DNA from: Clostridia bacterium
GTDB taxonomy: Bacteria > Bacillota > Clostridia > Oscillospirales > CAG-272
Assembly (NCBI GenBank): GCA_017547655.1
Contig: JAFYPF010000015.1
Span: 120,922-173,509, forward strand
Direction: 5' to 3'
DNA length: 52,588 nt
How positions within the stretch are numbered: the first letter of the stretch is position 1; every line of letters starts with the position of its first letter. Below the pieces are notes generated by a model that did not search any database, was not told the origin of the DNA, and saw nothing but the letters and a program-made list of their open reading frames with translations. Positions 14,935 to 23,403 of the stretch are shown here, in pieces. The translations under genes and the position numbers were made by a program.

Positions 14935-14944
14935 TTCTTAATTG

Positions 14945-14962
14945 TGATAATCGATATTATCA
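14945..14962. promoter_or_regulatory. palindromic operator candidate upstream of adhE
   Basis: TGATAAT-CGAT-ATTATCA is a 7+4+7 inverted repeat ending 11 bases upstream of the adhE -35. The arm length and AT-richness recall redox regulators such as Rex, but the arms differ from the usual TTGTTAA, so the binding protein is not determined. Confidence 0.4.
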
Positions 14963-14983
14963 TTATTGATAAGGCTTGTAGCG

Positions 14984-15021
14984 AATAAAAATCCCAACTT
15001 CTAATTAACAAGAAATTGGGA
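14984..15021 (-). terminator. intrinsic terminator of the YgjP-type gene
   Basis: On the minus strand, TCCCAATTTCT pairs with AGAAGTTGGGA (one mismatch), followed by TTTTTATT. Confidence 0.75.
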
Positions 15022-15043
15022 CAAACAGTATATTTATATATCT

Positions 15044-15721
15044 TTATTGTTTTTTCAAAAGCCTTTCCGCCATCTTATATTCGGGGTAAATTTTTCCAAG
15101 AAATTCGTAAAAATCTTTATTATGTCCTTTTATTTTCAGGTGAGCGAGCTCATGATAAACCACAGCCTCTATACACACGGGCGGCTTTTCCATCAGCCAA
15201 AGAGACATCCATATCCTTTTTTCTTTGGTATTACAGCTCCCATATCGAGTTGTCATATCTCTTATACGCCATTCATCAGCATAAAGCCCTGATTTTCTCT
15301 GACATTTTTCAAAAATCTCGGGAAGAATTTCATTCATAGCATCTCTGTAAAATTCAACCAATTCTTTCCGTCTCTTTTTGGGCGTACTGTTTTCACCCAC
15401 ACATATAACAAGCTCGTTACCTTTAAAATAATACCCACTCTTTCTTGTTGTATCGATATGCAAAACAGTTTTTTTACCCAACAAAAAAAGCTCTTCACCC
15501 TCAATATACAGCCTATTCCGATTTTGCTTAAAGGTTACTCTTTCCCTCGCTTCATTTATCCACTCACGCTTGGAAAACACAAAACCTTCGATATCTCTAT
15601 CGGACAAAAACAATGGCGCAGATACAACAATCTCCCCGTCTTTGTTAATGCGAAGATACATATTCTTTATTCTCTTCTTCACTATCTTGACTTCAACACC
15701 GTCAAAAGTCAGTCTATCCAT
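15044..15721 (-). CDS. YgjP/DUF45 family zinc metallopeptidase
   Basis: The 225-residue protein has the HExxH zinc motif in VVYHELAHLKIKGHNKDF, where HELAH and the downstream His supply ligands. The DUF45/YgjP core appears as RDMTTRYGSCNTKEKRIWMSLWL. The N-terminal half (MDRLTFDGVEVKIVKKRIKNMYLRI) has the family's beta-rich start. This WLM/SprT-like superfamily has predicted metalloprotease activity, with substrates mostly unknown. ATG 15721 has a TTGGAG site; an in-frame extension of seven codons lacks support. It is divergent from the RNase P RNA gene, with only about 50 bases between them. Confidence 0.88.
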   Translation of the reverse strand: MDRLTFDGVEVKIVKKRIKNMYLRINKDGEIVVSAPLFLSDRDIEGFVFSKREWINEARERVTFKQNRNRLYIEGEELFLLGKKTVLHIDTTRKSGYYFKGNELVICVGENSTPKKRRKELVEFYRDAMNEILPEIFEKCQRKSGLYADEWRIRDMTTRYGSCNTKEKRIWMSLWLMEKPPVCIEAVVYHELAHLKIKGHNKDFYEFLGKIYPEYKMAERLLKKQ

Positions 15722-15735
15722 TTTTATTCTCCAAC

Positions 15736-15764
15736 TTGACAAAAAACAATAAAGTAAATATAAT
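15736..15764 (+). promoter_or_regulatory. consensus promoter of RNase P RNA
   Basis: TTGACA and TATAAT with a 17-base spacer; transcription would start at about 15771, where the RNA structure begins. Confidence 0.9.
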
Positions 15765-15770
15765 ATATAT

Positions 15771-16168
15771 CGTACCAGACCGCGCGTTCGCGCGATATTA
15801 TGCCGAAAGGTCGTATCGCGAGGAAAGTCCGGGCTTCATAGGGCAGGATAACGGATAACGTCCGCCGGAGGCGACTCCCGGGAAAGTGCAACAGAGATAT
15901 ACCGCCTATACGTACAATTTGTATATATAGGTAAGGGTGGAAAGGCGAGGTAAGAGCTCACCTTGCTCTATGGCAACATAGAGGAAATGTAAACCCTATC
16001 CGAAGCAACACCGTATAAGAGTATTGCAGTAATGCAAGCGGCTGCCCGTCGTTTACTCTTGGGTGGCACGGGTTTTTACCCGAAGCTTGTCGGTAACGCC
16101 AAGCAAAGATAGATGAACGCGGTTAAGCTTTATGCTTTTCACAGAACCCGGCTTACACGTCTGATATA
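15771..16168 (+). ncRNA. rnpB: RNase P RNA (class A-like)
   Basis: The universally conserved blocks are present. GAGGAAAGTCCGGGCT is near 15829 and ACAGAACCCGGCTTACA near 16141, forming P4 and the catalytic core. AGGAAATGTAAACCC and a GGTAAG-type segment lie in the specificity domain. CAGAC at 15776 and GTCTG at 16159 close helix P1. The length of about 400 bases is normal. It cleaves 5' leaders from pre-tRNA, with RnpA (not in this window). It has a consensus promoter and a strong terminator. Confidence 0.96.
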
Positions 16169-16181
16169 ACCAATTTTTAAG

Positions 16182-16221
16182 ACAAACACCCTTTTTAACT
16201 AAAAGGGGGTTTGTTATTTTT
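16182..16221 (+). terminator. intrinsic terminator of rnpB
   Basis: ACAAACACCCTTTT pairs with AAAAGGGGGTTTGT (with a G-A-like mismatch), followed by TATTTTTG. The next 140 bases up to ruvX hold nothing I can name. Confidence 0.85.
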
Positions 16222-16363
16222 GTAATTACTTGTCATGGATTTTCCCTGAACCCCACCAAAGAAGCTTTTATACTCACATTAACCAACACAAACTTAAAAC
16301 ACAGAACACCCTCATTTTAAAAAGGTTCTTTGCCTGCTTTCTTTAAGGAAAAAAGTAGGTTTC

Positions 16364-16783
16364 TTAAGATTTATTACTATCCATATAATTCTGCAAAATA
16401 ATTTGCGCTGAAAGGGTATCGACAACGCCCTTTCTTTTTTTGCCTCTTGTATTCGTTTCATTCAAAAACTGGTGCGCCGCCATAGTAGTACATCTTTCAT
16501 CAAAAAGCGCAACGGGCAAACCTGTCTTCTCTTTCAGTCTTTCCGCCAATCTTGCAACCTTTTCAGCCTTTGGCCCCAACGTTCCATTCATATTAACGGG
16601 ATACCCCATAACAATTTTTTCAACCGAAAGTTCAGCCGCCTTTTCGGCAATTTTATTTATAAGCCTATTTATATCACGTTCTTCTATATTTCCTATGCCG
16701 TTTGCAAGAAACCCCAGAGCATCACTTACAGCAACTCCCGTTCTTGCTTCACCGTAATCTATTCCAAGAATTTTTCCCACCAT
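16364..16783 (-). CDS. ruvX: RuvX/YqgF-type RNase H-fold nuclease
   Basis: At 139 residues this is the usual length for YqgF/RuvX. The N-terminus MVGKILGIDYGEARTGVAVSDALG carries the first catalytic Asp; the family's Glu lies in KIVMGYPVNMNG..GPKAEKV, and LPVALFDERCTTMAAH plus KGVVDTLSAQIILQ (terminal Asp) complete the RNase H-like centre. It acts in pre-16S rRNA 5' processing or as a Holliday junction resolvase; both roles are proposed for the family. ATG 16783 follows AGAGG. It lies 14 bases after the alpha/beta hydrolase gene, so the two are co-transcribed. Confidence 0.93.
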   Translation of the reverse strand: MVGKILGIDYGEARTGVAVSDALGFLANGIGNIEERDINRLINKIAEKAAELSVEKIVMGYPVNMNGTLGPKAEKVARLAERLKEKTGLPVALFDERCTTMAAHQFLNETNTRGKKRKGVVDTLSAQIILQNYMDSNKS

Positions 16784-16797
16784 ATAAAACCTCTCTT

Positions 16798-17754
16798 TCA
16801 GTTCAATCTCATACACTCGACAACGCCCTCAATAACGCTCTCGCACCAATCGTGTATATCATTAAACACTTCTTCTTTATTGGTTTCATTTACAAGCTCG
16901 TGTCTTGCGCCCTCATAAAGCTTAAAGGTGAGATTATTTATCTCCGCATTAACAAGACTTTCATATACCTCCGTTACGCCTTTACCTTTTCCGCCTATCG
17001 GATCATCACTGCCGCTTATTATAAATATCGGCAAGCTTTTCGGTACGTCTTCCGCCCATTCGGGATAGGATACGTTATCATACAAACGAAGCAAATCGTT
17101 AAATCCCCTTGATGTAAAGGTAAAATCGCACAACTCGTCTTTATCATTTTCGATACCGACGTTCGCATCACGAGATATCCATGCTCTCGGTGTTTTTTCT
17201 TCGAACTCCATATCAAAAACTTTCATTATTGCCTCTTTCAAAGAATCACGTCTTGACCTGCCCCCCTTAAAACGGGCTGTAAATTCGGTCAAGGCAATTC
17301 CCTGCTTCAATGGATATTTTCCACCGACAGTTCCCGAAATAATCGCACCGTCAATATCTGTGCCATGGTCAACTATATAGTCACGGAGAACAAGACTTCC
17401 CATACTGTGTCCAAACATAATATAAGGCAATCTTCTGTATTTTTCACGCATTATAAGCCTTAATGACTCGGTATCCTTACTAAAAAAATCATACCCCTTT
17501 TTGGCTCCGAAATAACCTAAATCTTCTTTTGTTTTCGCACTTTTCCCATGTCCGCGCATATCAAATCCGCACACAACTATACCCTTTTCGCAAAGATACT
17601 CTGCAAAATGCTCATATCTCTCCATATATTCACACATTCCGTGAATAATCTGAAAAACCGCCTTTGGGGTTTCATCGGGCGTGTAAACGTAATAAACTAT
17701 TTCCGTCTCCTTGTCGAGAGAAAGAAAGCTCTTTTGTTCTTTTGTATAAGCCAT
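16798..17754 (-). CDS. alpha/beta hydrolase, monoacylglycerol lipase/lysophospholipase type
   Basis: The 318-residue protein contains the nucleophile elbow MFGHSMGSLVLRD, the Asp in ISGSDDPIGGKG and the His in YEGARHELVNET, giving a full Ser-Asp-His triad. HGMCEYMERYEHFAEYL and VCGFDMRGHGKSAK match the serine aminopeptidase S33/PldB-like family. No signal peptide is present, so it acts in the cytosol on acylglycerols or lysophospholipids; the exact substrate is unknown. The start MAYTKEQKSF follows AAAGG. It is in the minus-strand run purM-pfkB-hydrolase-ruvX. Confidence 0.9.
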   Translation of the reverse strand: MAYTKEQKSFLSLDKETEIVYYVYTPDETPKAVFQIIHGMCEYMERYEHFAEYLCEKGIVVCGFDMRGHGKSAKTKEDLGYFGAKKGYDFFSKDTESLRLIMREKYRRLPYIMFGHSMGSLVLRDYIVDHGTDIDGAIISGTVGGKYPLKQGIALTEFTARFKGGRSRRDSLKEAIMKVFDMEFEEKTPRAWISRDANVGIENDKDELCDFTFTSRGFNDLLRLYDNVSYPEWAEDVPKSLPIFIISGSDDPIGGKGKGVTEVYESLVNAEINNLTFKLYEGARHELVNETNKEEVFNDIHDWCESVIEGVVECMRLN

Positions 17755-17782
17755 TACAAAAACCTTTCGTAATATATATTTA

Positions 17783-17806
17783 GGGGCGGCACAAAAGCGC
17801 CGCCCA
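17783..17806. repeat. GC-rich hairpin between the PfkB kinase and hydrolase genes
   Basis: GGGCGGC and GCCGCCC enclose a short A-rich loop. On the minus strand only TAAATAT follows, so it is a weak terminator at best and may instead be a processing or repetitive element. Confidence 0.4.
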
Positions 17807-17813
17807 AAAAATC

Positions 17814-18752
17814 TTAATTAAGCGTTACTCCCAATCTATCGGCAAAACGTTTTACGTCCTCATGTGTCGGAATAACGTCATAAGTACCCTCGCGTGAAAC
17901 CATTACAGCCGCCGCAAGATTTGCATATCTGCAAGCAGCCTTTATATCGCCGTGCCTCAAATAATCGGCAGTCATGGACGCAGTAAACACATCACCCGCA
18001 CCCGAACCGTCGATAAATGTCGTATCATAAGACGGCACAACGTCATAGTAGCTTCCGTCATATATAAAACAACCCTTTTCACCAAGCTTCAAGACAATAT
18101 ATTTTGCTTGAATCTTTGTTGCAAGAGACATACAAGCATTCAAACTGTTTTCGGGAGTTCTCGGAAGAATACCGGTATAATTAAACACTTCCTCCTCATT
18201 TGGCGAAAAAATCTCAACGTTTTCAAGTTTTTCCAAAGGAAGCTCAAACTTTCTCGGTCCCGCATCAATAAACACGGGCACTCTCCATCTCTGCGCCATT
18301 CTCGTTGCGGCAACGATTTCTCTGTCGGGCAAATCAAACTGCAGATACAAAGCATCGGGATAACACAAAAATGCCCCCTCTACTTCATTTCTGCCGAAAT
18401 TGTCATTAGCCCCCGGAAAAACAATCGACCTTGTAGTTCCGTTAGCCTCGTTTATGGTAACAGAAAACCCTGTTGGTTCATCGTTGTCCCTTGTCATATA
18501 TCTGGTATCAACTCTGCATCTGTCATAATAGTTTATGAGCGTTTCTCCGTTTTCGTCATTACCGAGACGCGCACAAAAAACCGAGCCTACGGAATGAGAA
18601 GCAAACGTAACTGCCGCCAATCCCCCTCTTCCTCCAGGAGCATAAGCATAGTCCGTTCCCTTGACAGTTCTTCCCACCGTCGGAATCGAGCCAATATTCA
18701 TAACCATCTTCATCTCGGCTTTGCCGAGTGTCAATACCGTTCTGTTAAACAA
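17814..18752 (-). CDS. PfkB-family sugar kinase (ribokinase-like)
   Basis: The 312-residue protein has the PfkB signatures: the N-terminal Gly-rich APGGRGGLAAVTFASHSVGS, EEVFNYTG in the middle and the C-terminal DGSGAGDVFTASMTADYL with the catalytic Asp of GAGD. It phosphorylates the hydroxymethyl group of a sugar or nucleoside with ATP. The overall layout is closest to ribokinase, but the substrate cannot be fixed. The start is TTG at 18752, preceded by GAGGG; no better ATG fits the N-terminal strand. It follows purM by 31 bases on the same strand. Confidence 0.85.
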   Translation of the reverse strand: MFNRTVLTLGKAEMKMVMNIGSIPTVGRTVKGTDYAYAPGGRGGLAAVTFASHSVGSVFCARLGNDENGETLINYYDRCRVDTRYMTRDNDEPTGFSVTINEANGTTRSIVFPGANDNFGRNEVEGAFLCYPDALYLQFDLPDREIVAATRMAQRWRVPVFIDAGPRKFELPLEKLENVEIFSPNEEEVFNYTGILPRTPENSLNACMSLATKIQAKYIVLKLGEKGCFIYDGSYYDVVPSYDTTFIDGSGAGDVFTASMTADYLRHGDIKAACRYANLAAAVMVSREGTYDVIPTHEDVKRFADRLGVTLN

Positions 18753-18783
18753 CTCTTTATACCCTCTTTAAAGTGTATTTGAA

Positions 18784-19950
18784 TCAATAGTTGAACTCTG
18801 CACCGTTAGCTTTAATAGTAACCTTATTTTCACCGCAATCACTTACTTCAACTCTACCTACAATTTTCGCTTCAACGCCGTATTTTTCTGCTGTCTTAAT
18901 CATAAATTCAGCATCAGCGGGAGAACAGTACATTTCGAGTCTGTGTCCCATATTGAACACTCTGTACATTTCTGCAGGAGCAATATCAGAGTTTTCCGCA
19001 ATAGCCTTAAACAACGGAGGAACGTCAAAAAGATTATCCTTGATGTAGTGAAGTCCGATACCGAAGTTCTTGCACTTAACCTGACCGCCGCCCGTGCAGT
19101 GAACCATACCGTGTACAGCCTCACGCTTTGCATCAAGTATTTCCTTTACAATAGGAGCATACGTTCTTGTGGGAGAAAGGATAGCATCCCCAACGGTAAC
19201 GTTGGTACCGGGCAAAATATCATTAAACTTGTATGCACCGCAATATACCTGCGCATCGGGAATTGTATTTGAATAAGTTTCGGGATATTTAGCTGCATAT
19301 TCGTGAGCCAAAAGCAAGTGACGAGCCGCTGTAAGTCCGTTTGAACCCATACCCGCATTGTACTTATCTTCATACACTGCCTGTCCAGAAGATGCAAAGC
19401 CAACAATAACGTCGCCCACCTTTATGTTATCGCAGTTAATAACCTGATCCCTCTTCATTCTTACGAAAAAAGTTGAGTCAACGATAAGTGTAGAAACAAG
19501 GTCGCCTACGTCTGCTGTTTCGCCACCGCACATAGTAATATCAACACCGTATTTACGCATCTTTTCAACGAAATCGGTGTATCCCTTTATAACCCCTGCA
19601 ACAGCCTTGCCGTCAACACGGTGAGCATTTCTGCCTATAGTGTTTGACATAATAAAGCCCTCGGTAGCGCCTACGCAAAGAAGGTCATCAAGGTTCATTA
19701 CCATAGAGTCTTGAGCAATATCGGTAAACGCTGTGTAATCTCCCGTTTCTTTAAACTTTATGTAAGCAAGAGAAGATTTCGTACCTGCGCCGTCGGCGTG
19801 CATAGCCGCACAATAGTTTTCATCACCGGTAGGATCAGGCATAAGAGTACAGAATGCGCCCTTAAAAACGCCCTTATCCAATGTTTTAACCGCGTTGTGA
19901 ACGTCTGTTTTTTCGGCAGATACGCCTCTTGACAAATATGCTTCGCTCAT
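18784..19950 (-). CDS. purM: phosphoribosylformylglycinamidine cyclo-ligase (AIR synthetase), Bacteroidota-like form
   Basis: The 388-residue protein has PurM features: MHADGAGTKSSLAY, DSMVMNLDDLLCVGATEGF, CGGETADVGDL, GFASSGQAVYEDKYNAGMGSNGLT and VFNMGHRLEMYCSPA. It makes 5-aminoimidazole ribonucleotide from FGAM with ATP. It is about 40 residues longer than the common PurM, and its start MSEAYLSRGVSAEKTDVHNAV resembles the form I recall from Bacteroidota. It is not near other pur genes. The frame runs upstream, but ATG 19950 follows GAGGA and matches the family start. It could have been acquired horizontally; a tree would be needed to tell. Confidence 0.85.
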   Translation of the reverse strand: MSEAYLSRGVSAEKTDVHNAVKTLDKGVFKGAFCTLMPDPTGDENYCAAMHADGAGTKSSLAYIKFKETGDYTAFTDIAQDSMVMNLDDLLCVGATEGFIMSNTIGRNAHRVDGKAVAGVIKGYTDFVEKMRKYGVDITMCGGETADVGDLVSTLIVDSTFFVRMKRDQVINCDNIKVGDVIVGFASSGQAVYEDKYNAGMGSNGLTAARHLLLAHEYAAKYPETYSNTIPDAQVYCGAYKFNDILPGTNVTVGDAILSPTRTYAPIVKEILDAKREAVHGMVHCTGGGQVKCKNFGIGLHYIKDNLFDVPPLFKAIAENSDIAPAEMYRVFNMGHRLEMYCSPADAEFMIKTAEKYGVEAKIVGRVEVSDCGENKVTIKANGAEFNY

Positions 19951-20014
19951 ATATATCCTCATTTCCGCCGTACCAACAAAACGCAATACGGCATAATAAA
20001 CTATAATTAGATGT

Positions 20015-20043
20015 ATTATACCACACAAAATTCATTCTTGCAA
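20015..20043 (-). promoter_or_regulatory. promoter of the purM-pfkB-hydrolase-ruvX run
   Basis: On the minus strand, TTGCAA and TATAAT are separated by 17 bases, about 65 bases before the purM start. Confidence 0.8.
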
Positions 20044-20114
20044 GTAATTTTAAATGGTTTTTATCGTTTTTTAACATAAAAAAACATAACGCCCATTTAT
20101 CACGGCTGTATTTA

Positions 20115-20151
20115 GTGAAATTTCTGTGAAAACAAGTGAATTTTTTGTGAA
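20115..20151. promoter_or_regulatory. helically phased GTGAA repeat array
   Basis: GTGAA (usually GTGAAA) occurs at 20115, 20126, 20136 and 20147, spacing 11, 10 and 11, and ends just before the murD -35. Read on the other strand it is TTCAC repeats, similar in layout to direct-repeat boxes of OmpR-family regulators. Confidence 0.5.
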
Positions 20152-20156
20152 AACGG

Positions 20157-20185
20157 TTGATATATTAAGTAGGATTATATATAAT
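20157..20185 (+). promoter_or_regulatory. promoter of the murD run
   Basis: TTGATA and TATAAT with a 17-base spacer, about 28 bases before the murD start. Confidence 0.8.
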
Positions 20186-20213
20186 ATAATAGTATGCATT
20201 TTTTAGAGTAAGG

Positions 20214-21590
20214 GTGATTTTTACGGACATAATTCAAAACTACAAAAACTCAATAAAAGGCAAAAAGGTTTCCGTTTGCGGTATTGGTATCTCAAATCTG
20301 CCTCTTATTGATTTTCTGCTTTCTGCGGGAGCGAAAATTACCGCGCGTGATATAAAAGAAAAGGAAGATTTAGGCGATATAGCCTCAACTCTCGAAGAAA
20401 AGGGTATCAAGCTCGTATGCGGAAGCGCCTATCTTGACGATATACAAGACGAAATAATTTTCCGTACACCCGGTCTTCGTTATGACAAACCCGGATTTGT
20501 GGAAGCCGTTAAAAACGGCGCTGTTCTCACAAGCGAAATGCAGGTGTTTTTTGACCTTTGCCCTTGCACGAAAATTGCTATAACAGGAAGCGACGGAAAA
20601 ACTACGACAACTACTCTAATATCGGAAATTTTGAAAGCATCAGGCAAGAAGGTATGGCTTGGCGGAAATATCGGAAAACCTTTGCTTCCCGACATTGACA
20701 AAATGACAGAAAACGATTTTGCCGTAATTGAATTATCGTCATTCCAGCTCCATACAATGAAGACATCGCCCGAGGTTGCGGTTGTTACAAACATTAGTCC
20801 CAATCACCTTGACTATCATACAGATTATCAAGAATATATAGACGCAAAGAAAAACATCTACAAGAACCGTGATAATATTACGTTTATCACCAATGCAGAA
20901 AACGACATAACCATTGATATGGCAAAAGAAGCCAAGGGCGAAATTGTATTCTTCTCAAGCAAATCGGACAACGATATTTGCGAAAAGAACGGCATCATTT
21001 ACGTTAAAGGCGAAGCCGTGCTTGAAACAAAAGATATACTTCTCCCCGGCAGACATAACGTTGAAAACTATATGGCGGCAATCGGCGCTACCTTTAAATT
21101 TGCACCAAAAGAAGCATACAAGACCGTTGCAACAACATTCAAGGGTGTAGAACACAGACTTGAATTCGTTGCAGAAAAAAACGGAATAAAATATTACAAC
21201 GGCTCAATCGACTCAACGCCGACGAGAACTATTGCCGCATTAAGCGCATTCAACGAAAGAAACTTGGTTGTTGTTTGCGGAGGATATGACAAAAATCTTG
21301 ATTACGCTCCCCTTGCACCAGTTATGGCAGACAAAGCGAAAGCGGTTATATTGACCGGCGCTTGTAAGGATAAAATAAAGAAAGCTTTTGATGAAAGCGA
21401 CGCGTTCATTAAAAGCTCAACCGTTGTTAAAGAAACGGAAGATTTTGAAGATGCCGTTATATTGGCATCAAACACAGCAGAAAAAGGCGATATAGTACTC
21501 CTCTCGCCTGCGGCGGCAAGTTTTGATAAATTCAAAAACTTTGAAATCAGAGGAAAATTCTTTAAGGATATTGTTTTAAACAAGATTTAA
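20214..21590 (+). CDS. murD: UDP-N-acetylmuramoyl-L-alanine--D-glutamate ligase
   Basis: The 458-residue protein shows the Mur ligase ATP site ITGSDGKTTTTTL, then IELSSFQLHTM, VVTNISPNHLDYH, the VEHRLEFVAEKNGIKYYNGS block of the central domain and VVVCGGYDKNLDYAPL. An N-terminal Rossmann-like domain begins GKKVSVCGIGISNLPL. It adds D-glutamate to UDP-MurNAc-L-Ala in cytosolic peptidoglycan precursor synthesis. The only plausible start is the GTG at 20214, with an AGAG upstream. It stands outside the usual mur/fts cluster and leads a plus-strand run that ends with the first Gld-type cassette. Confidence 0.94.
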   Translation: MIFTDIIQNYKNSIKGKKVSVCGIGISNLPLIDFLLSAGAKITARDIKEKEDLGDIASTLEEKGIKLVCGSAYLDDIQDEIIFRTPGLRYDKPGFVEAVKNGAVLTSEMQVFFDLCPCTKIAITGSDGKTTTTTLISEILKASGKKVWLGGNIGKPLLPDIDKMTENDFAVIELSSFQLHTMKTSPEVAVVTNISPNHLDYHTDYQEYIDAKKNIYKNRDNITFITNAENDITIDMAKEAKGEIVFFSSKSDNDICEKNGIIYVKGEAVLETKDILLPGRHNVENYMAAIGATFKFAPKEAYKTVATTFKGVEHRLEFVAEKNGIKYYNGSIDSTPTRTIAALSAFNERNLVVVCGGYDKNLDYAPLAPVMADKAKAVILTGACKDKIKKAFDESDAFIKSSTVVKETEDFEDAVILASNTAEKGDIVLLSPAAASFDKFKNFEIRGKFFKDIVLNKI

Positions 21591-21598
21591 GGTATATT

Positions 21599-22837
21599 AT
21601 GATTATTTCGGAAAAGTTATTAAAATTGGCGGAAGAGGCTGAAGAAGCTTTAAAAGAAAAATTCAGACATTTTGATTCCGTGTCGTTTATAAACACAAAA
21701 AAGGTATTGGATGCATTCCGCGAAGAGCGTGTAGCTGAAGCTATGTTTGCGGGTTCAAGCGGTTACGGATATGATGACAGAGGAAGAGATACTCTTGACA
21801 GAATATACGCAAGAGTGTTTAACAAAGAGGCTGCTTTGGTACGCCACACTCTTATATCGGGAACACATACCCTCTCTACAGGTCTTTTCGGCTTGTTACG
21901 CCCCGGAGACGTTATGCTTTCGGTTACGGGCAAACCTTATGACACACTTGACGAGGTTATCGGAATTAAAGACGAGGGCAAAAACAACGGAAGCCTAAAA
22001 GATTTCGGTATTACATACAAGCAGATAGAATTAACCGAAGACGGAAAAATAGATATTGAAAAAACAGTCGAAATACTGAAAAACGAAAAGATAAAGGTAG
22101 TTTACATTCAGCGTTCAAAGGGATATCTTGACAGACCTACGCTTCCCGTTTGTGAAATGAACGAGCTTTACAAGACGGTAAAAGAAGTGTCTGACTCTTA
22201 CGTATTTATCGACAACTGTTACGGCGAATTCGTTGAAGAAAACGAACCCGATGCAGACGTTATTGCAGGTTCGCTTATAAAGAACCCCGGAGGCGGTATG
22301 GCTGAAACGGGCGGTTATCTTGCGGGAAGCGCAAAGGCTATCGAGCTCATTTCCTACAGACTTACTTCCGTAGGTATCGGAAGCGAAGCGGGTTGTACCT
22401 TAAACACGATGAAGAGTATGTACAAGGGCTTCTTCTACGCTCCTCACACGACAGCCCAAGCATTAAAGACTGCGGCAGTGGCTGCTTATATATTTGACAA
22501 ATTGGGATATTATACTAACCCAAAATGGAATGACGACAGATATGATATAATCCAAGCAATCCACATGGGTAGCGGGGACAAGCTGTGCGCTTTTTGTCAG
22601 GGTATTCAAGCAGGCTCCCCCGTTGACGCATACGTTACACCTGAACCGTGGGATATGCCGGGATATTCCGACTCCGTTATTATGGCTGCGGGAACGTTTA
22701 CACAAGGCGCCTCCATTGAGCTATCTGCCGACGGCCCTATGAAAGAGCCTTATATAGCTTATTTCCAAGGCGGATTGACTTACGAAAGCGGTAAAGTGGG
22801 AATACTTTCAGCCGCATCACAGGTGTTGGACAAATAA
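21599..22837 (+). CDS. PLP-dependent protein of the YnbB / aluminium-resistance (Met gamma-lyase-like) family
   Basis: The 412-residue protein is typical for PF06838. Features are MFAGSSGYGYDDRGRDTLD, VRHTLISGTHTLSTGLFGLLRPGD, the PLP Lys region GSLIKNPGGGMAETGGYL, and GSEAGCTLNTMKSMYKGFFYAPH. Related B. subtilis YnbB is fold-type I PLP, but the reaction is not established; methionine gamma-lyase or cystathionine-type chemistry is proposed from similarity. The ATG is only nine bases after the murD stop, with a weak AAGG. Confidence 0.88.
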   Translation: MIISEKLLKLAEEAEEALKEKFRHFDSVSFINTKKVLDAFREERVAEAMFAGSSGYGYDDRGRDTLDRIYARVFNKEAALVRHTLISGTHTLSTGLFGLLRPGDVMLSVTGKPYDTLDEVIGIKDEGKNNGSLKDFGITYKQIELTEDGKIDIEKTVEILKNEKIKVVYIQRSKGYLDRPTLPVCEMNELYKTVKEVSDSYVFIDNCYGEFVEENEPDADVIAGSLIKNPGGGMAETGGYLAGSAKAIELISYRLTSVGIGSEAGCTLNTMKSMYKGFFYAPHTTAQALKTAAVAAYIFDKLGYYTNPKWNDDRYDIIQAIHMGSGDKLCAFCQGIQAGSPVDAYVTPEPWDMPGYSDSVIMAAGTFTQGASIELSADGPMKEPYIAYFQGGLTYESGKVGILSAASQVLDK

Positions 22838-22861
22838 TTATTTTCGAAAGGTAAAAGAATT

Positions 22862-23398
22862 ATGAAAAAAACAGTTTTTTTAGTAATAACGTTAGTTTTG
22901 GCTTTATCATTGCTTTGCGGTTGCACAAGCTCAAGCTATGCTCCCGACGGAATGAAGCTTCTTGAAAGCAGCGATAAGCTTGATTACAACATTTATATCC
23001 CTGCAGGTTGGGTACAAGACCTTTCTACAGGCGCTGTAAGCGCTTACGTAAGTTCAAACGACCTTTCGAACGTTTCTATGACACAGTTCAATCTTGAAGA
23101 ACTAAAAAAACTTGACGAATACGTATCAGATTACATCACAGAGCTTGAAGAAAATTTACAAAACTTTAAGCTTAAAGAGGGTTATCCCGAAAACGGCAAA
23201 ACTATCCTTAATGGCGTTGAAGCAGCAAAAATCGAATACACAGCAAAATTGGTAGGAAATGAATATAAATTCATGCAGATAATTTGCGTTAAGGGTGGAA
23301 CGATATACTATTTCACTTATACCGCATTGGCTGAAGCTTACGACAGTCATCTTGAAGCCGTAGAACAAATACTCGATAACTTTTCATTTAAGAAGTGA
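22862..23398 (+). CDS. putative lipoprotein, PsbP-like fold
   Basis: The 178-residue protein starts with a signal peptide (MKKTVFLVITLVLALSLLCG) and a lipobox Cys at about residue 21 (LLCGC). The body (YNIYIPAGWVQDLSTG, VSMTQFNLEELKKLDEYVSDYI, ILNGVEAAKIEYTA, YFTYTALAEAYDSHLEAVEQILDNFSF) has the order seen in PsbP-like/DUF1795 proteins: a beta-strand, a conserved GW, then a C-terminal helix preceding the ending DNFSF. It should be anchored outside the membrane. Its role is unknown. The ATG follows CGAAAGG. The stop is 5 bases before the next gene's start. Confidence 0.75.
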   Translation: MKKTVFLVITLVLALSLLCGCTSSSYAPDGMKLLESSDKLDYNIYIPAGWVQDLSTGAVSAYVSSNDLSNVSMTQFNLEELKKLDEYVSDYITELEENLQNFKLKEGYPENGKTILNGVEAAKIEYTAKLVGNEYKFMQIICVKGGTIYYFTYTALAEAYDSHLEAVEQILDNFSFKK

Positions 23399-23403
23399 TA
23401 GAA

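Noticed and set aside
17952-18782. 276-codon frame antisense to the PfkB kinase gene
   Set aside because: It is a shadow frame rich in Arg, Ser and His with no ribosome binding site.
20115-20151. Phased GTGAA repeats as a CRISPR array
   Set aside because: Units are five or six bases with 10-11-base period, far too short; they are more likely protein-binding sites.
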